Source: Actinomycetes bacterium (GTDB lineage: Bacteria; Actinomycetota; Actinomycetes; Actinomycetales; Cellulomonadaceae). Taken from it: a stretch of 8,276 bases of DNA. Numbering within the stretch: the first letter of the stretch is position 1; every line of letters begins with the position of its first letter. The position numbers were made by a program, and so were the translations under genes. The notes below the pieces were generated by a model. It was not told the origin of the DNA. It saw only the letters and a program-made list of their open reading frames with translations, and made no database searches. The stretch is from contig JAEWEI010000146.1 in assembly GCA_023389545.1 (NCBI GenBank), forward strand, positions 1 to 8,276, given 5' to 3'. Of this stretch, positions 1 to 6,714 are shown piece after piece.

Positions 1-986
1 GCCTGGTGATGGTCGCGACCATCGCGTTCGGCATGGGCATCGACAAGCCCGACGTGCGGTTCGTGGCCCACCTCGACCTGCCGAAGTCCGTCGAGGGCTA
101 CTACCAGGAGACGGGCCGCGCCGGACGTGACGGGCTGCCCGCCACCGCGTGGCTCGCCTACGGCCTGCAAGACGTGGTGCAGCAGCGCCGCATGATCGAC
201 ACCTCCGAGGGCGACGCCGCGCACCGCCGCCGCCTCAGCCAGCACCTGGACGCGATGCTCGCGCTCTGCGAGACAGTGGAGTGCCGGCGCGTACAGCTCT
301 TGGCGTACTTCGGCCAGGCCAGCGAGCCGTGCGGCAACTGCGACACCTGCCTGGCGCCGCCGGAGGGCTGGGACGGCACCCGCGCCGCCCAGATGATCCT
401 GTCCGCCGTGTTCCGGCTGGACCGCGAGCGCCGGCAGCGGTTCGGCGCCGGGCACGTCATCGACATCCTGCTCGGCAAGCAGAGCCCGCGCACCGCCCAG
501 CACGGCCACGACCAGCTGAGCGTGTTCGGCGTCGGCGCCGAGCTCTCGGAGGCCGAGTGGCGCGGTGTGGTGCGCCAGCTCCTGGCCCAGGGCCTGCTCG
601 GGGTCACGAGCGACGGCTACGGCACCCTGGTGCTCACCGAGGCCAGTGCCGAGGTGCTGGGCGGCCAGCGCCAGGTGCGCCTGCGCCGGGAGACCGCACG
701 TGCCAAGGCCCCCCGGCAGAACTCCCGCCGGGGCAAGTCCGCCGCCACCGCGGACCTGGCCCCCGAGAACGTCGAGACCTTCGAGAAGTTGCGCGCCTGG
801 CGTGCGGGCGCCGCGAAGGAGGCCGGGGTCCCCGCGTACGTGATCTTCCACGACGCGACGCTCCGCGAGATCGCCACCCGCCGCCCGGCCACGACCGCGG
901 AGCTGGGCGCCATCTCCGGCGTGGGCGCCGCGAAGCTCGACAAGTACGGCGAGCAGGTCATCGCGACACTCGGCGCCGACGCCTGA
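1..986 (+). CDS. recQ: ATP-dependent DNA helicase RecQ, C-terminal two-thirds (5' end outside window)
   Basis: RecQ is a 3'-to-5' DNA helicase acting in recombination and replication-fork repair. The open frame enters from the left edge (first full codon at 3-5) and gives 327 residues. In order one sees helicase motif V ([16 protein letters not shown], about residues 8-23), motif VI with the arginine finger ([10 protein letters not shown], 35-44), and the four-cysteine zinc site (Cys 94, 110, 113 and 116, in VECRR and EPCGNCDTC). A winged-helix RQC domain follows (about 125-215, ending YGTLVLTEA). After a basic linker (about 220-250) there is a C-terminal HRDC domain (about 258-325) closely resembling the E. 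coli one ([19 protein letters not shown]). All expected C-terminal domains are present in the usual order. The N-terminal ATPase domain with Walker A and DEAH motifs lies outside. The gene ends 21 bp before the convergent dehydrogenase stop. Identification is secure. Confidence 0.96.
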   Translation, partial: LVMVATIAFGMGIDKPDVRFVAHLDLPKSVEGYYQETGRAGRDGLPATAWLAYGLQDVVQQRRMIDTSEGDAAHRRRLSQHLDAMLALCETVECRRVQLLAYFGQASEPCGNCDTCLAPPEGWDGTRAAQMILSAVFRLDRERRQRFGAGHVIDILLGKQSPRTAQHGHDQLSVFGVGAELSEAEWRGVVRQLLAQGLLGVTSDGYGTLVLTEASAEVLGGQRQVRLRRETARAKAPRQNSRRGKSAATADLAPENVETFEKLRAWRAGAAKEAGVPAYVIFHDATLREIATRRPATTAELGAISGVGAAKLDKYGEQVIATLGADA

Positions 987-1007
987 CCTGCCCGCCGCCA
1001 CCCGGGC

Positions 1008-1781
1008 TCACCAGGTGCTGTCGCCGCGCATCACCACGTCCGTGCCACCGTCGATGAAGATGACCTGGCCGCACAGGTGCGTGTTCTCCGGGCTGACCAG
1101 CCAGGCGAACAGCGACGCCGCGGCCTCCGCGGGCATGTAGCCGTTGAGCGGCATGGGCACGAACGACGAGACCGACTCGCGGCCCTGCTCCGTGCCGAGC
1201 ATCTCGGCGGTCATGGCGGTGAGGACGACCCCGGGGGCGATCGCGTTGAGCGGGATGCCGGCGCCGGCCCACTCGGCCGTCGGGGCGTTGCGGCGCAGCC
1301 AGCGGCTGAGCGCGTTCTTGCTGCTCGGGTAGATGAAGTGCTGCGGGCCGCCCTCGACGAGCTCGATGGCGCGCGCCATCGCCGTGGCCTCATCACCGGC
1401 GAGAGCGGCCTCGACGAGCTGCTCGTCGGGCTGGCGCAGGCTCGCCATCGAGCTGGTCGTCACGGCGCGCGGCGCCGGCGAGCCGGCGAGGAACGGGCGC
1501 AGCCCCTCCAGGGTGGCCACGGCGCCGAAGTAATTGACGGCCATGGTCAGCGGGATCTCGTGCGAGAGGCCGGCGTTGGCCACGATCCCGTCGATCCGGC
1601 CGCCGGTCAGGTCGCCCACGCCCTCGACGAGCGCGGCGCGGCCGGAGGGTGTGCTGAGGTCGACCTGGACGTCGGCGTCACGGAGATCCACTCCGATCAC
1701 CTTGTCGCCGCGGGACTCGAGAAGGGCCTTGGTGGCCTGCCCGATCCCCGAGGCTGATCCTGTGACGACGATGGTGCGCAT
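1008..1781 (-). CDS. Short-chain dehydrogenase/reductase, 3-alpha-hydroxysteroid dehydrogenase/carbonyl reductase-like
   Basis: This 257-residue classical SDR is predicted to be a cytosolic NAD(P)(H)-dependent alcohol/ketone oxidoreductase. Visible are the cofactor glycine motif TGSASGIG (7-14), an acidic residue after strand 2 (Asp32, which favours NAD(H)), NAG (69-71), Asn83, Ser114 and the Tyr151-x-x-x-Lys155 pair (YPSSK). An unusually long stretch of about 36 residues between Ser114 and Tyr151, the SKNAL sequence and the ending IDGGTDVVMR are what I remember of Comamonas 3-alpha-HSD/carbonyl reductase, which has the same length. Substrate is not determined: steroid, quinone or xenobiotic carbonyl are all possible. 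An in-frame upstream ATG at 1818-1820 exists, but the ATG at 1779-1781 has AGGAG five bases upstream (1787-1791) and starts directly at the first beta strand (MRTIVVTG), so I use it. The gene lies 175 bp downstream of the hydrolase-fold gene, with inverted repeats between, and may have its own promoter. Confidence 0.9.
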   Translation of the reverse strand: MRTIVVTGSASGIGQATKALLESRGDKVIGVDLRDADVQVDLSTPSGRAALVEGVGDLTGGRIDGIVANAGLSHEIPLTMAVNYFGAVATLEGLRPFLAGSPAPRAVTTSSMASLRQPDEQLVEAALAGDEATAMARAIELVEGGPQHFIYPSSKNALSRWLRRNAPTAEWAGAGIPLNAIAPGVVLTAMTAEMLGTEQGRESVSSFVPMPLNGYMPAEAAASLFAWLVSPENTHLCGQVIFIDGGTDVVMRGDSTW

Positions 1782-1786
1782 GCTGA

Positions 1787-1791
1787 CTCCT
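1787..1791 (-). promoter_or_regulatory. Ribosome binding site of the short-chain dehydrogenase
   Basis: On the minus strand AGGAG stands five bases before the ATG at 1779-1781. It decides the start in favour of the shorter protein over the upstream in-frame ATG at 1818-1820, which would add 13 residues not expected before the Rossmann strand. Confidence 0.75.
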
Positions 1792-1807
1792 GCCCTACCG
1801 GCTATGA

Positions 1808-1822
1808 GAATGCCCGGCATTC
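1808..1822. promoter_or_regulatory. Inverted repeat upstream of the dehydrogenase, possible operator
   Basis: GAATGCC-C-GGCATTC is a perfect repeat with 7-bp arms and a single central base. It begins 26 bp upstream of the dehydrogenase ATG and outside its ribosome binding site. This position suits an operator for a dimeric repressor near the transcription start. I see no clear -10/-35 pair around it, and no regulator gene adjoins, so the role is inferred from symmetry and place alone. Confidence 0.4.
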
Positions 1823-1911
1823 ACCGGGGATGGCGACGCTACGCCGCGCACCCGGGAGCCTCGAACCCGCCCGCTCCCGCGCTCAGCCGCGGCCCGGGCG
1901 CGCAGAACCGC

Positions 1912-1941
1912 CGCCTGACCTCAAGGTCAGGCGCCTGACCT
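1912..1941. repeat. Overlapping inverted repeats (terminator or operator) between the hydrolase-fold and dehydrogenase genes
   Basis: Three copies of a 10-base word, CGCCTGACCT, lie head to head and then tail to tail: forward at 1912-1921, inverted at 1924-1933, forward again at 1932-1941. Copies 1 and 2 form a 9-bp stem with a four-base loop. Copies 2 and 3 form the perfect 18-bp palindrome AGGTCAGGCGCCTGACCT (1924-1941). The block starts 15 bases after the stop of the leftward hydrolase-fold gene, as a terminator would. However, no run of T follows, and the two folds exclude each other. A double operator for the downstream dehydrogenase is the alternative. Confidence 0.6.
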
Positions 1942-1956
1942 GCGCTTTCGCCGGGA

Positions 1957-2787
1957 TCAGCCCGGCGTGACGGCGTCGGCGGCGGCGAGCACCGAGCGCA
2001 GCACCGTGAGGTACGTCTCCCTCGCCTCCCGGCGGACGCTGCGGCCGGCCCCCGGCACCTGGACGCAGGTGAGCTGGGCGCCCAGCAGGGACTCCGCACG
2101 CGCCAGGTCCTCGGGCTCCACCAGCGAGCCGAGCCGCGGCTCCCCGGCCAGCACCGTCACCGGAACCCGGATCGAGCCGAGCGCTCCCACCCAGTCCCGG
2201 CCGTACCACTTCTGTGCGCGTGCGGCGAGCTTCTGGTCCACGCGCTGCTTGGCGTGCACCCAGGGCAGCAACTCGTCCTCGGGCCACGTGGGGTGCTCGG
2301 CGCGGGCGCGCTCGAGCAGGGCCGCCTCGTCGGCGCCCGCGAAGGACTCCAGGTAGGACGGCAGGAACGCGGGGACGCCGTCGGGGGTCGTGGCCTCGAC
2401 GCGCCAGGCCGGGTCCTCGAGCACGAGCGCGACGAGCAGGCTCGGCTCGGAGAGCGCGACCTCCTCGGCGATGAGCGCGCCGAGGCCGTGGCCCACCACC
2501 ACCACGGGTCGGCGGACCACCTCGCGCAGCACCGCGATCACGTCGGAGGCGAGGGCCCCCACGGTGAACGGCGCTGGCGACAGCGGGGTGTTGCCGTGCC
2601 CGCGGGCGTCGAGGGTGACGACCAGCCGGTCGGCGGCCAGCGGGTCGAGCAGCGGGGCGAACACCTCGCTGGAGTCGGTGACGCTGTGCAGCAGCAGCAC
2701 AGGCGTGGTCGGCTGCCCATGGGAGCCGTACGTGGACCAGGAGATGTCCCCCAGGCGGCCGTAGGCGGTGGTCGGCCCGCGGTTCAT
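1957..2787 (-). CDS. Alpha/beta-hydrolase-fold protein lacking the catalytic triad (putative pseudoenzyme)
   Basis: This 276-residue protein has the alpha/beta-hydrolase fold: strand 3 and oxyanion region (PVLLLHSVTDSS, 29-40), the DARGHG turn (60-65), strand 5 with the nucleophile elbow (VVVVGHGLGALIAEE, 95-109), and LVLEDPAW (121-128). Known members have GHSxG at the elbow. Here it is GHGLG, with Gly at 101 where the serine belongs. The acid position after strand 7 reads AGEPRLG (Arg218), and the terminal GxGH motif reads GAGRS (Arg249). The codons are GGC for Gly101 and CGC for Arg249, each one base from Ser (AGC) and His (CAC). Hydrolysis is therefore unlikely; binding, scaffolding or degeneration are the options. 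The reading frame is intact and codon use matches its neighbours. The ATG at 2785-2787 overlaps the reductase stop by four bases (ATGA), implying translational coupling. Longer upstream frames would run deep into the reductase gene and are rejected. Confidence 0.88.
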   Translation of the reverse strand: MNRGPTTAYGRLGDISWSTYGSHGQPTTPVLLLHSVTDSSEVFAPLLDPLAADRLVVTLDARGHGNTPLSPAPFTVGALASDVIAVLREVVRRPVVVVGHGLGALIAEEVALSEPSLLVALVLEDPAWRVEATTPDGVPAFLPSYLESFAGADEAALLERARAEHPTWPEDELLPWVHAKQRVDQKLAARAQKWYGRDWVGALGSIRVPVTVLAGEPRLGSLVEPEDLARAESLLGAQLTCVQVPGAGRSVRREARETYLTVLRSVLAAADAVTPG

Positions 2788-3821
2788 CGCGCGGTCCCGT
2801 CCACCGCGAAGGGCTCGATGGCGGCGAGCTCCGCGTCGGTGAGTGGCGGCGCCTGCAGCGCCGCGATGTTGTCCTCGAGCTGGGCCACCGAGCTCGCGCC
2901 GATCAGCGCGGACGTGACCCGCTGGTCCCGCAGCACCCACGACAGCGCGAGCTGGGCCAGCGTCTGGCCCCGGCCGCGGGCGACGTCGTCGAGCGCGCGG
3001 GCCCGGGCGAGGTAGGTCGCGTCGATCCGCTCGGGCTTGAGGAAACGGCCCTGTGCGGCGCGTGAGCCGCTGGGCACCTCGCCGCTGAGGTAGCGGCCGG
3101 TCAGCAGGCCCTGGGCCAGCGGGGAGAACACGATCATGCCGATGCCGAGCTCGCCCACCACGTCGAGCAGCGTCTCGCCGTCGCCGCCCTCGGGCTGCTC
3201 GACGTGCCGGTTGAACATCGAGTAGCTGGGCTGGTGGATGAGCAGCGGCGTGCCCAGCCCGGCGAGCACCCGCTGGGCCTCGCGGGTCTGCGACGGGCTG
3301 TAGTTGGAGATCCCGGCGTACAGGGCCTTGCCGCTGGTGACGGCGGTGTGCAGGGCGCCCATCGTCTCCTCGATCGGCGTCGTGGGATCAGGCCGGTGGG
3401 AGTAGAAGACGTCCACGTAGTCGAGCCCGAGCCGGGCCAGGGACTGGTCGAGCGACGCCAGCAGGTACTTGCGGGAGCCGCCGTCGCCGTAGGGCCCGGG
3501 CCACATGTCGTAGCCGGCCTTGGTGGAGATGACCAGCTCGTCGCGGTAGGGCCGCAGATCCCGGTCGAGGTGGAGGCCGAAGTTCTGCTCGGCGGAGCCG
3601 TAGGGCGGGCCGTAGTTGTTCGCGAGGTCGAAGTGCGTGATGCCGAGGTCGAAGGCGCGCAGCAGCACATCACGCTGCGTCTCCAGAGGCGTCCCGTCCC
3701 CGAAGTTGTGCCACAGGCCGAGCGACAGCGCGGGCAGGTCGAGGCCGCTGCGACCGGCCCGCCGGTAGGCCATCGAGTCGTAGCGCTCGTCGGCGGCGCG
3801 GTACGGGGACTGCGTGGGCAT
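2784..3821 (-). CDS. yghZ: Aldo/keto reductase, L-glyceraldehyde-3-phosphate reductase (YghZ/AKR14) type
   Basis: This 345-residue NADPH-dependent aldo/keto reductase is nearly identical in length to E. coli YghZ, which reduces L-glyceraldehyde 3-phosphate and methylglyoxal. Family-specific stretches are conserved: LPALSLGLWHNFG (29-41), THFDLANNYGPPYGSAE (62-78), STKAGYDMWPGPYG (99-112), SRKYLLASLDQSL (116-128) and SPLAQGLLTG in the second half. The catalytic tetrad is complete: Asp65, Tyr70, Lys101 and His142. The C-terminal SALIGASSVAQLEDN segment is the usual cofactor phosphate-binding region. It is probably a cytosolic enzyme that detoxifies reactive aldehydes. The ATG at 3819-3821 is preceded by GAGAGGA about six bases upstream. 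It is first in a leftward operon with the hydrolase-fold gene, which it overlaps by four bases, and it is divergent from trmL. The exact substrate cannot be read from sequence. Confidence 0.93.
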   Translation of the reverse strand: MPTQSPYRAADERYDSMAYRRAGRSGLDLPALSLGLWHNFGDGTPLETQRDVLLRAFDLGITHFDLANNYGPPYGSAEQNFGLHLDRDLRPYRDELVISTKAGYDMWPGPYGDGGSRKYLLASLDQSLARLGLDYVDVFYSHRPDPTTPIEETMGALHTAVTSGKALYAGISNYSPSQTREAQRVLAGLGTPLLIHQPSYSMFNRHVEQPEGGDGETLLDVVGELGIGMIVFSPLAQGLLTGRYLSGEVPSGSRAAQGRFLKPERIDATYLARARALDDVARGRGQTLAQLALSWVLRDQRVTSALIGASSVAQLEDNIAALQAPPLTDAELAAIEPFAVDGTAR

Positions 3822-3843
3822 CGTGATCCTCTCGGGTGCGCGA

Positions 3844-3869
3844 CCGCAGCTCTGCGGGCTTCCACCTTA
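3844..3869 (-). promoter_or_regulatory. Possible -10 element and inverted repeat in the reductase/trmL divergent region
   Basis: Reading leftward, TAAGGT (3864-3869) fits the actinobacterial TANNNT -10 pattern. Just downstream of it lies the inverted repeat CCGCAG-CT-CTGCGG (3844-3857), which would cover the start of the transcript. No convincing -35 is seen. The placement suggests an aldehyde- or redox-responsive operator for the reductase operon, but this is only inference. I could not make out a promoter for trmL on the other strand. Confidence 0.3.
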
Positions 3870-3912
3870 CGGCTGGCGGAGGGCCGCCCAGTGCGGGTGC
3901 GAGGATCTGGGG

Positions 3913-4377
3913 GTGACGCACCTGGCATTCTTCGAGCCCCGCATCGCGGGCAACACCGGCAGCGCGATCCGGCTGGTCGCGGCGACGGGGGCCACCCTGC
4001 ACCTGATCGAGCCGTTGGGCTTCGACCTCTCCGAGCCCAAGCTGCGCCGGGCGGGCCTGGACTATCACGACCTGGCGAACGTGGTGGTGCATCCCGATCT
4101 GGAGGCGTTCCTGGCGGCGGCGCCCCAGTCGCGCGTCTTCGCGTTCACGACCCATGCCACCTCGCGGCACACCGATGTGGAGTACCGGGCGGACGACGTC
4201 CTGCTGTTCGGGCCGGAGCCGACGGGCCTGCCCCCCGAGGTGCTCGCGCATCCGCGCATCACCGGGCAGGTGCGGATCCCGATGCTCGCGGGGCGCCGGT
4301 CGTTGAACCTGGCGAATGCCGCGTCCATCGCGGCGTACGAGGCGTGGCGGCAGCGGGACTTCGACGGGGTGCGCTGA
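3913..4377 (+). CDS. trmL: tRNA (cytidine/uridine(34)-2'-O)-methyltransferase TrmL (SpoU/SPOUT family)
   Basis: TrmL 2'-O-methylates the wobble nucleotide of certain leucine tRNAs, using S-adenosylmethionine bound in a trefoil knot and acting as a homodimer. The 154-residue product matches the compact family (157 in E. coli) and aligns end to end. Motif 1 is EPRIAGNTGSAIRL (8-21) with the SpoU Asn14 and Arg20. IEPLGF and KLRRAGLDYHDL follow. Motif 2 is LLFGPEPTGLP (97-107). Motif 3 is IPM....SLNLANAASIAAYEAWRQ (122-147). The start is the GTG at 3913-3915: GAGGA lies seven bases upstream (3901-3905) and the protein then begins at its first beta strand. Frame-open sequence further upstream reaches back into the divergent reductase gene and has no family resemblance. 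It stands alone between the divergent reductase and the MarR gene and looks like housekeeping. Confidence 0.95.
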   Translation: MTHLAFFEPRIAGNTGSAIRLVAATGATLHLIEPLGFDLSEPKLRRAGLDYHDLANVVVHPDLEAFLAAAPQSRVFAFTTHATSRHTDVEYRADDVLLFGPEPTGLPPEVLAHPRITGQVRIPMLAGRRSLNLANAASIAAYEAWRQRDFDGVR

Positions 4378-4420
4378 ACCTTCCAGACTCAGCGTGACGC
4401 AGGTCTCACGACATCAACAA

Positions 4421-4478
4421 GTTGCCCCCGGCGACAGTTGCCTTCTACAAGCATCGGTGTTAAGTTGCCTCCTGCAAC
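4421..4478 (+). promoter_or_regulatory. Three MarR-type operator copies upstream of the efflux operon
   Basis: A 15-bp site of form GTTGC-N5-GCAAC occurs three times: 4421-4435 (right arm GCGAC, one mismatch), 4437-4451 (right arm ACAAG, two mismatches) and 4464-4478 (perfect). Start-to-start spacings are 16 and 27 bp. All left arms continue as GTTGCC or GTTGCY. MarR-family dimers commonly bind short TTGC/GCAA-type palindromes, so the MarR protein encoded 26 bp beyond the last copy is the likely ligand. An extra CAAC-AA-GTTG palindrome (4415-4424) overlaps copy 1. The repeats are seen directly; binding is inferred. Confidence 0.7.
4438..4466 (+). promoter_or_regulatory. Predicted sigma-70-type promoter of the marR-efflux operon
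   Basis: TTGCCT (4438-4443) and TAAGTT (4461-4466) are separated by 17 bp and fit a housekeeping -35 and an actinobacterial TANNNT -10. The -35 lies inside operator copy 2 and the -10 overlaps the start of operator copy 3. A bound regulator would therefore block polymerase. This local AT-richer patch contrasts with the surrounding coding DNA. Confidence 0.5.
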
Positions 4479-4503
4479 AATCTGAGAGGCGCTTGACCGA
4501 CTG

Positions 4504-5019
4504 ATGCCCGACCCCCGCCCCACCGAGCCGCCCCACCGTCCCCTGGTCACCGCGATCGAGCGACTCGCCCGCGCCCAGCGCGAGTTCGGCGCCCAGCTCG
4601 CACGGGAGACGGGACTACACCGGGCCGCGCTGTCAGTCGTCCGGATCCTCGAACGGCACGGCGAGCTGCCCATCGGGGAGATCGCCTGCCACCTGCGCGT
4701 GGACCTGTCCGTCGCCAGCCGGCACGTCACCGCGCTGGTCAGCGACGGTCTGGCCGAGCGTTCCACCCCCTGCACGCCCGGCCTCGACCGCAGGCTCCGC
4801 ACCGTGCGACTCACACCGGCGGGCCACGCGACAGCGGTGGCCAGCGCCCAAGCGGTCGACAAGCACGCCGCCGACGCGTTCGCCGACTGGACGCCCGACG
4901 AGCTCGCCTCCGCAGCCGCGCAGATCAACCGCCTGACGGCCGCCGTCGCCGCCACGCACCACGAGGGCGCCCGCGCGCCACACCACCCGTCCCACGACAG
5001 AACCGAGAGCACCCACTGA
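4504..5019 (+). CDS. MarR-family transcriptional regulator, likely repressor of the adjacent efflux pump
   Basis: This 171-residue protein is a dimeric winged-helix DNA-binding protein. The helix-turn-helix runs from LPIGEIACHLRVDLS (55-69) through the recognition helix VASRHVTALVSDGL (70-83). The wing is ERSTPCTPGLDRRLRTVRLTPAG (85-107), with the LDRR arginines typical of MarR wings. N- and C-terminal helices (15-48, 108-150) would form the dimer and ligand pocket. Two cysteines lie in or beside the DNA-binding unit (Cys62, Cys90, the latter in the wing), and the C-terminal tail has six histidines between 152 and 171. Thiol or metal sensing is conceivable but unproven. The ATG has only a distant GAGAGG (14 bases upstream), and an in-frame stop at 4483-4485 excludes a much longer start. 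It overlaps the transporter by one base (TGATG), and its leader has three operator-like sites, so autorepression plus control of the pump is expected. Confidence 0.9.
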   Translation: MPDPRPTEPPHRPLVTAIERLARAQREFGAQLARETGLHRAALSVVRILERHGELPIGEIACHLRVDLSVASRHVTALVSDGLAERSTPCTPGLDRRLRTVRLTPAGHATAVASAQAVDKHAADAFADWTPDELASAAAQINRLTAAVAATHHEGARAPHHPSHDRTESTH

Positions 5020-6695
5020 TGACCTCACAGCCCTCCACGGCGCCCGAGACGACTGCCCTCCCACAACCCGGCGCCGCGCCCGCGATGACACCGCGCCAGG
5101 TCCTCGAGGCGCTGTCCGGGATCCTCCTGGGCATGTTCGTCTCGGTGCTCGCCACCAGCGTCGTCTCCACGTCGCTGCCCCGCGTCATCAGCGACCTGAA
5201 CGGCTCGCAGTCGTCCTACACCTGGGTCGTCACCGCCACCCTGCTCACCACCACCATCACCACGCCCATCTGGGGCAAGCTCGCCGACCTGGTCGACCGC
5301 AAGATGCTGATCCAGCTCGCGCTGGCCATCTCCGTGCTGTCCTCCGCAGTGGCCGGGCTCTCGCAGAGCACCGGCATGCTCATCACGATGCGCGCGTTCC
5401 AGGGTATCGGCGCCGGCGGCCTCACCGCACTGGGGACCGTGCTGATCGCCGACATCATCTCCCCGCGTGAGCGCGGCAAGTACATGGGCCTGATGGGCGG
5501 GATCATGGGCCTGGGCATGGTCGGCGGCCCGCTCCTCGGCGGCGTCATCACGGACGGCCCCGGCTGGCGCTGGAACTTCTTCATCGGCCTGCCGTTCGCC
5601 ATCGCCGCGATCATCGTGCTGCAGCGCACGCTCAAGCTCCCGCCGATGCGCCGGCGCAAGCTGAACATCGACTACGCGGGCGCCACCCTGCTGTCCATCG
5701 GCATCGGCGGCCTGCTGCTGTGGGTCACCTTCGCCGGCGACAAGTTCGACTGGATGTCCTGGCAGACCGCCGTCTTCGTGGTCGGGTCCATCCTGGCGCT
5801 GGCCCTCGCGGTGTGGGTCGAGTCCCGCGCCGCCGAGCCGATCATCCCGCTGCACCTGTTCCGCAACCGCACCCTCGTCCTCGCCGTCGTCGCCTCGATC
5901 GCGGTGGGCATCGCGATGTTCGGCACCTCGGTGTTCCTCAGCCAGTACATGCAGGTGGCCCGTGGCATGTCCGCCACCGCGTCCGGCCTCATCACCATCC
6001 CGCAGATCTTCGGCCTGTTCCTCGCCTCCACGATCAGCGGCCGCATCATCAGCGTCACCGGCAAGTACAAGCGGTACATGATCGCTGGCGCGGTGCTGCT
6101 CTCCACCGGCATGGCGCTGATGGGCACCATCCGGTACGACACCGACTTCGTGCTCGTGTGCCTGTACATGTTCGTGCTCGGCTCCGGCCTGGGCATGCTC
6201 ATGCAGAACCTGGTGCTCGCAGCCCAGAACACCCTCGACATCAACGAGATCGGCTCCGGCACGTCCACTGTCGCGTTCTTCCGGACGCTCGGCGGCGCGA
6301 TGGGCGTCTCCGTCCTGGGCGCCGTGCTCGGGGACAAGATCACCTCGCTGCTGACCGAGGGCCTGGCAGCCATCGGCGTCGACGTCGCGGCGCTGGGCGG
6401 CAGCACGTCGTCCATCCCGAACGTGGCCACGATCCCCGAGCCCATCAAGTCGGTGGTCGAGTCCTCCTACGGCGAGGGCGTCGCCTTCCTGTTCATGCTC
6501 GCCGTGCCGTTGGCCGTCGTCGCCCTCATCGCGGTCTGCTTCCTCAAGGAGGTCCCGCTGGGCGAGCGCTCCGGCATGGAGGTGCGCCTCGCCGAGGCGG
6601 CCGACGCCGAGCTGGCCGCGGGTGGGGAGCTCTCCACCGTGGCCGCTGTCGGCGGCGCGCCCGCCCCGGCGCCCGCACCCGATCAGCGGGCCTGA
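5019..6695 (+). CDS. MFS efflux transporter, DHA2 (EmrB/QacA, 14-helix) family
   Basis: This 558-residue inner-membrane protein is predicted to export drugs or other hydrophobic compounds in exchange for protons. About 14 hydrophobic helices can be traced: roughly 33-53, 68-88, 98-115, 122-145, 156-176, 186-202, 219-239, 249-267, 285-309, 319-340, 353-372, 376-401, 418-437 and 487-509. A loop of about 50 residues lies before the last. Motif A is GKLADLVDRK (86-95). The antiporter motif C region is GMVGGPLLGG (166-175), followed by GWRWNFFIGLP. The TM1 signature reads LATSVVSTSLPRVISDL (44-60), where many QacA-type pumps have LD.TIV: the TM1 aspartate is absent. The cytoplasmic N-terminus (1-28) and the Ala/Pro-rich C-terminal tail (from about 540) are likely disordered. 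The start overlaps the regulator stop as TGATG, with a weak GAGAG nine bases upstream, so translation is probably coupled. Substrate is unknown. Confidence 0.93.
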   Translation: MTSQPSTAPETTALPQPGAAPAMTPRQVLEALSGILLGMFVSVLATSVVSTSLPRVISDLNGSQSSYTWVVTATLLTTTITTPIWGKLADLVDRKMLIQLALAISVLSSAVAGLSQSTGMLITMRAFQGIGAGGLTALGTVLIADIISPRERGKYMGLMGGIMGLGMVGGPLLGGVITDGPGWRWNFFIGLPFAIAAIIVLQRTLKLPPMRRRKLNIDYAGATLLSIGIGGLLLWVTFAGDKFDWMSWQTAVFVVGSILALALAVWVESRAAEPIIPLHLFRNRTLVLAVVASIAVGIAMFGTSVFLSQYMQVARGMSATASGLITIPQIFGLFLASTISGRIISVTGKYKRYMIAGAVLLSTGMALMGTIRYDTDFVLVCLYMFVLGSGLGMLMQNLVLAAQNTLDINEIGSGTSTVAFFRTLGGAMGVSVLGAVLGDKITSLLTEGLAAIGVDVAALGGSTSSIPNVATIPEPIKSVVESSYGEGVAFLFMLAVPLAVVALIAVCFLKEVPLGERSGMEVRLAEAADAELAAGGELSTVAAVGGAPAPAPAPDQRA

Positions 6696-6714
6696 GCGGG
6701 CCTCCGAGCTCGAT

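Noticed and set aside
1912..1941. MerR-type promoter with operator between -35 and -10 (TTGAGG as the -35)
   Set aside because: No acceptable -10 lies at 17 to 20 bp from it on the minus strand, and no MerR gene is present.
2788..2940. N-terminal extension of the hydrolase-fold protein (51 residues)
   Set aside because: It lies wholly within the reductase gene in another frame, is Arg/Gly/Ala-rich, and the ATG at 2785-2787 with its ATGA overlap is the natural start.
3204..4397. A 397-codon plus-strand frame opposite the aldo/keto reductase and overlapping trmL in another frame
   Set aside because: Low-complexity Gly/Val/Arg-rich product without domains; the reductase and trmL frames are unmistakable.
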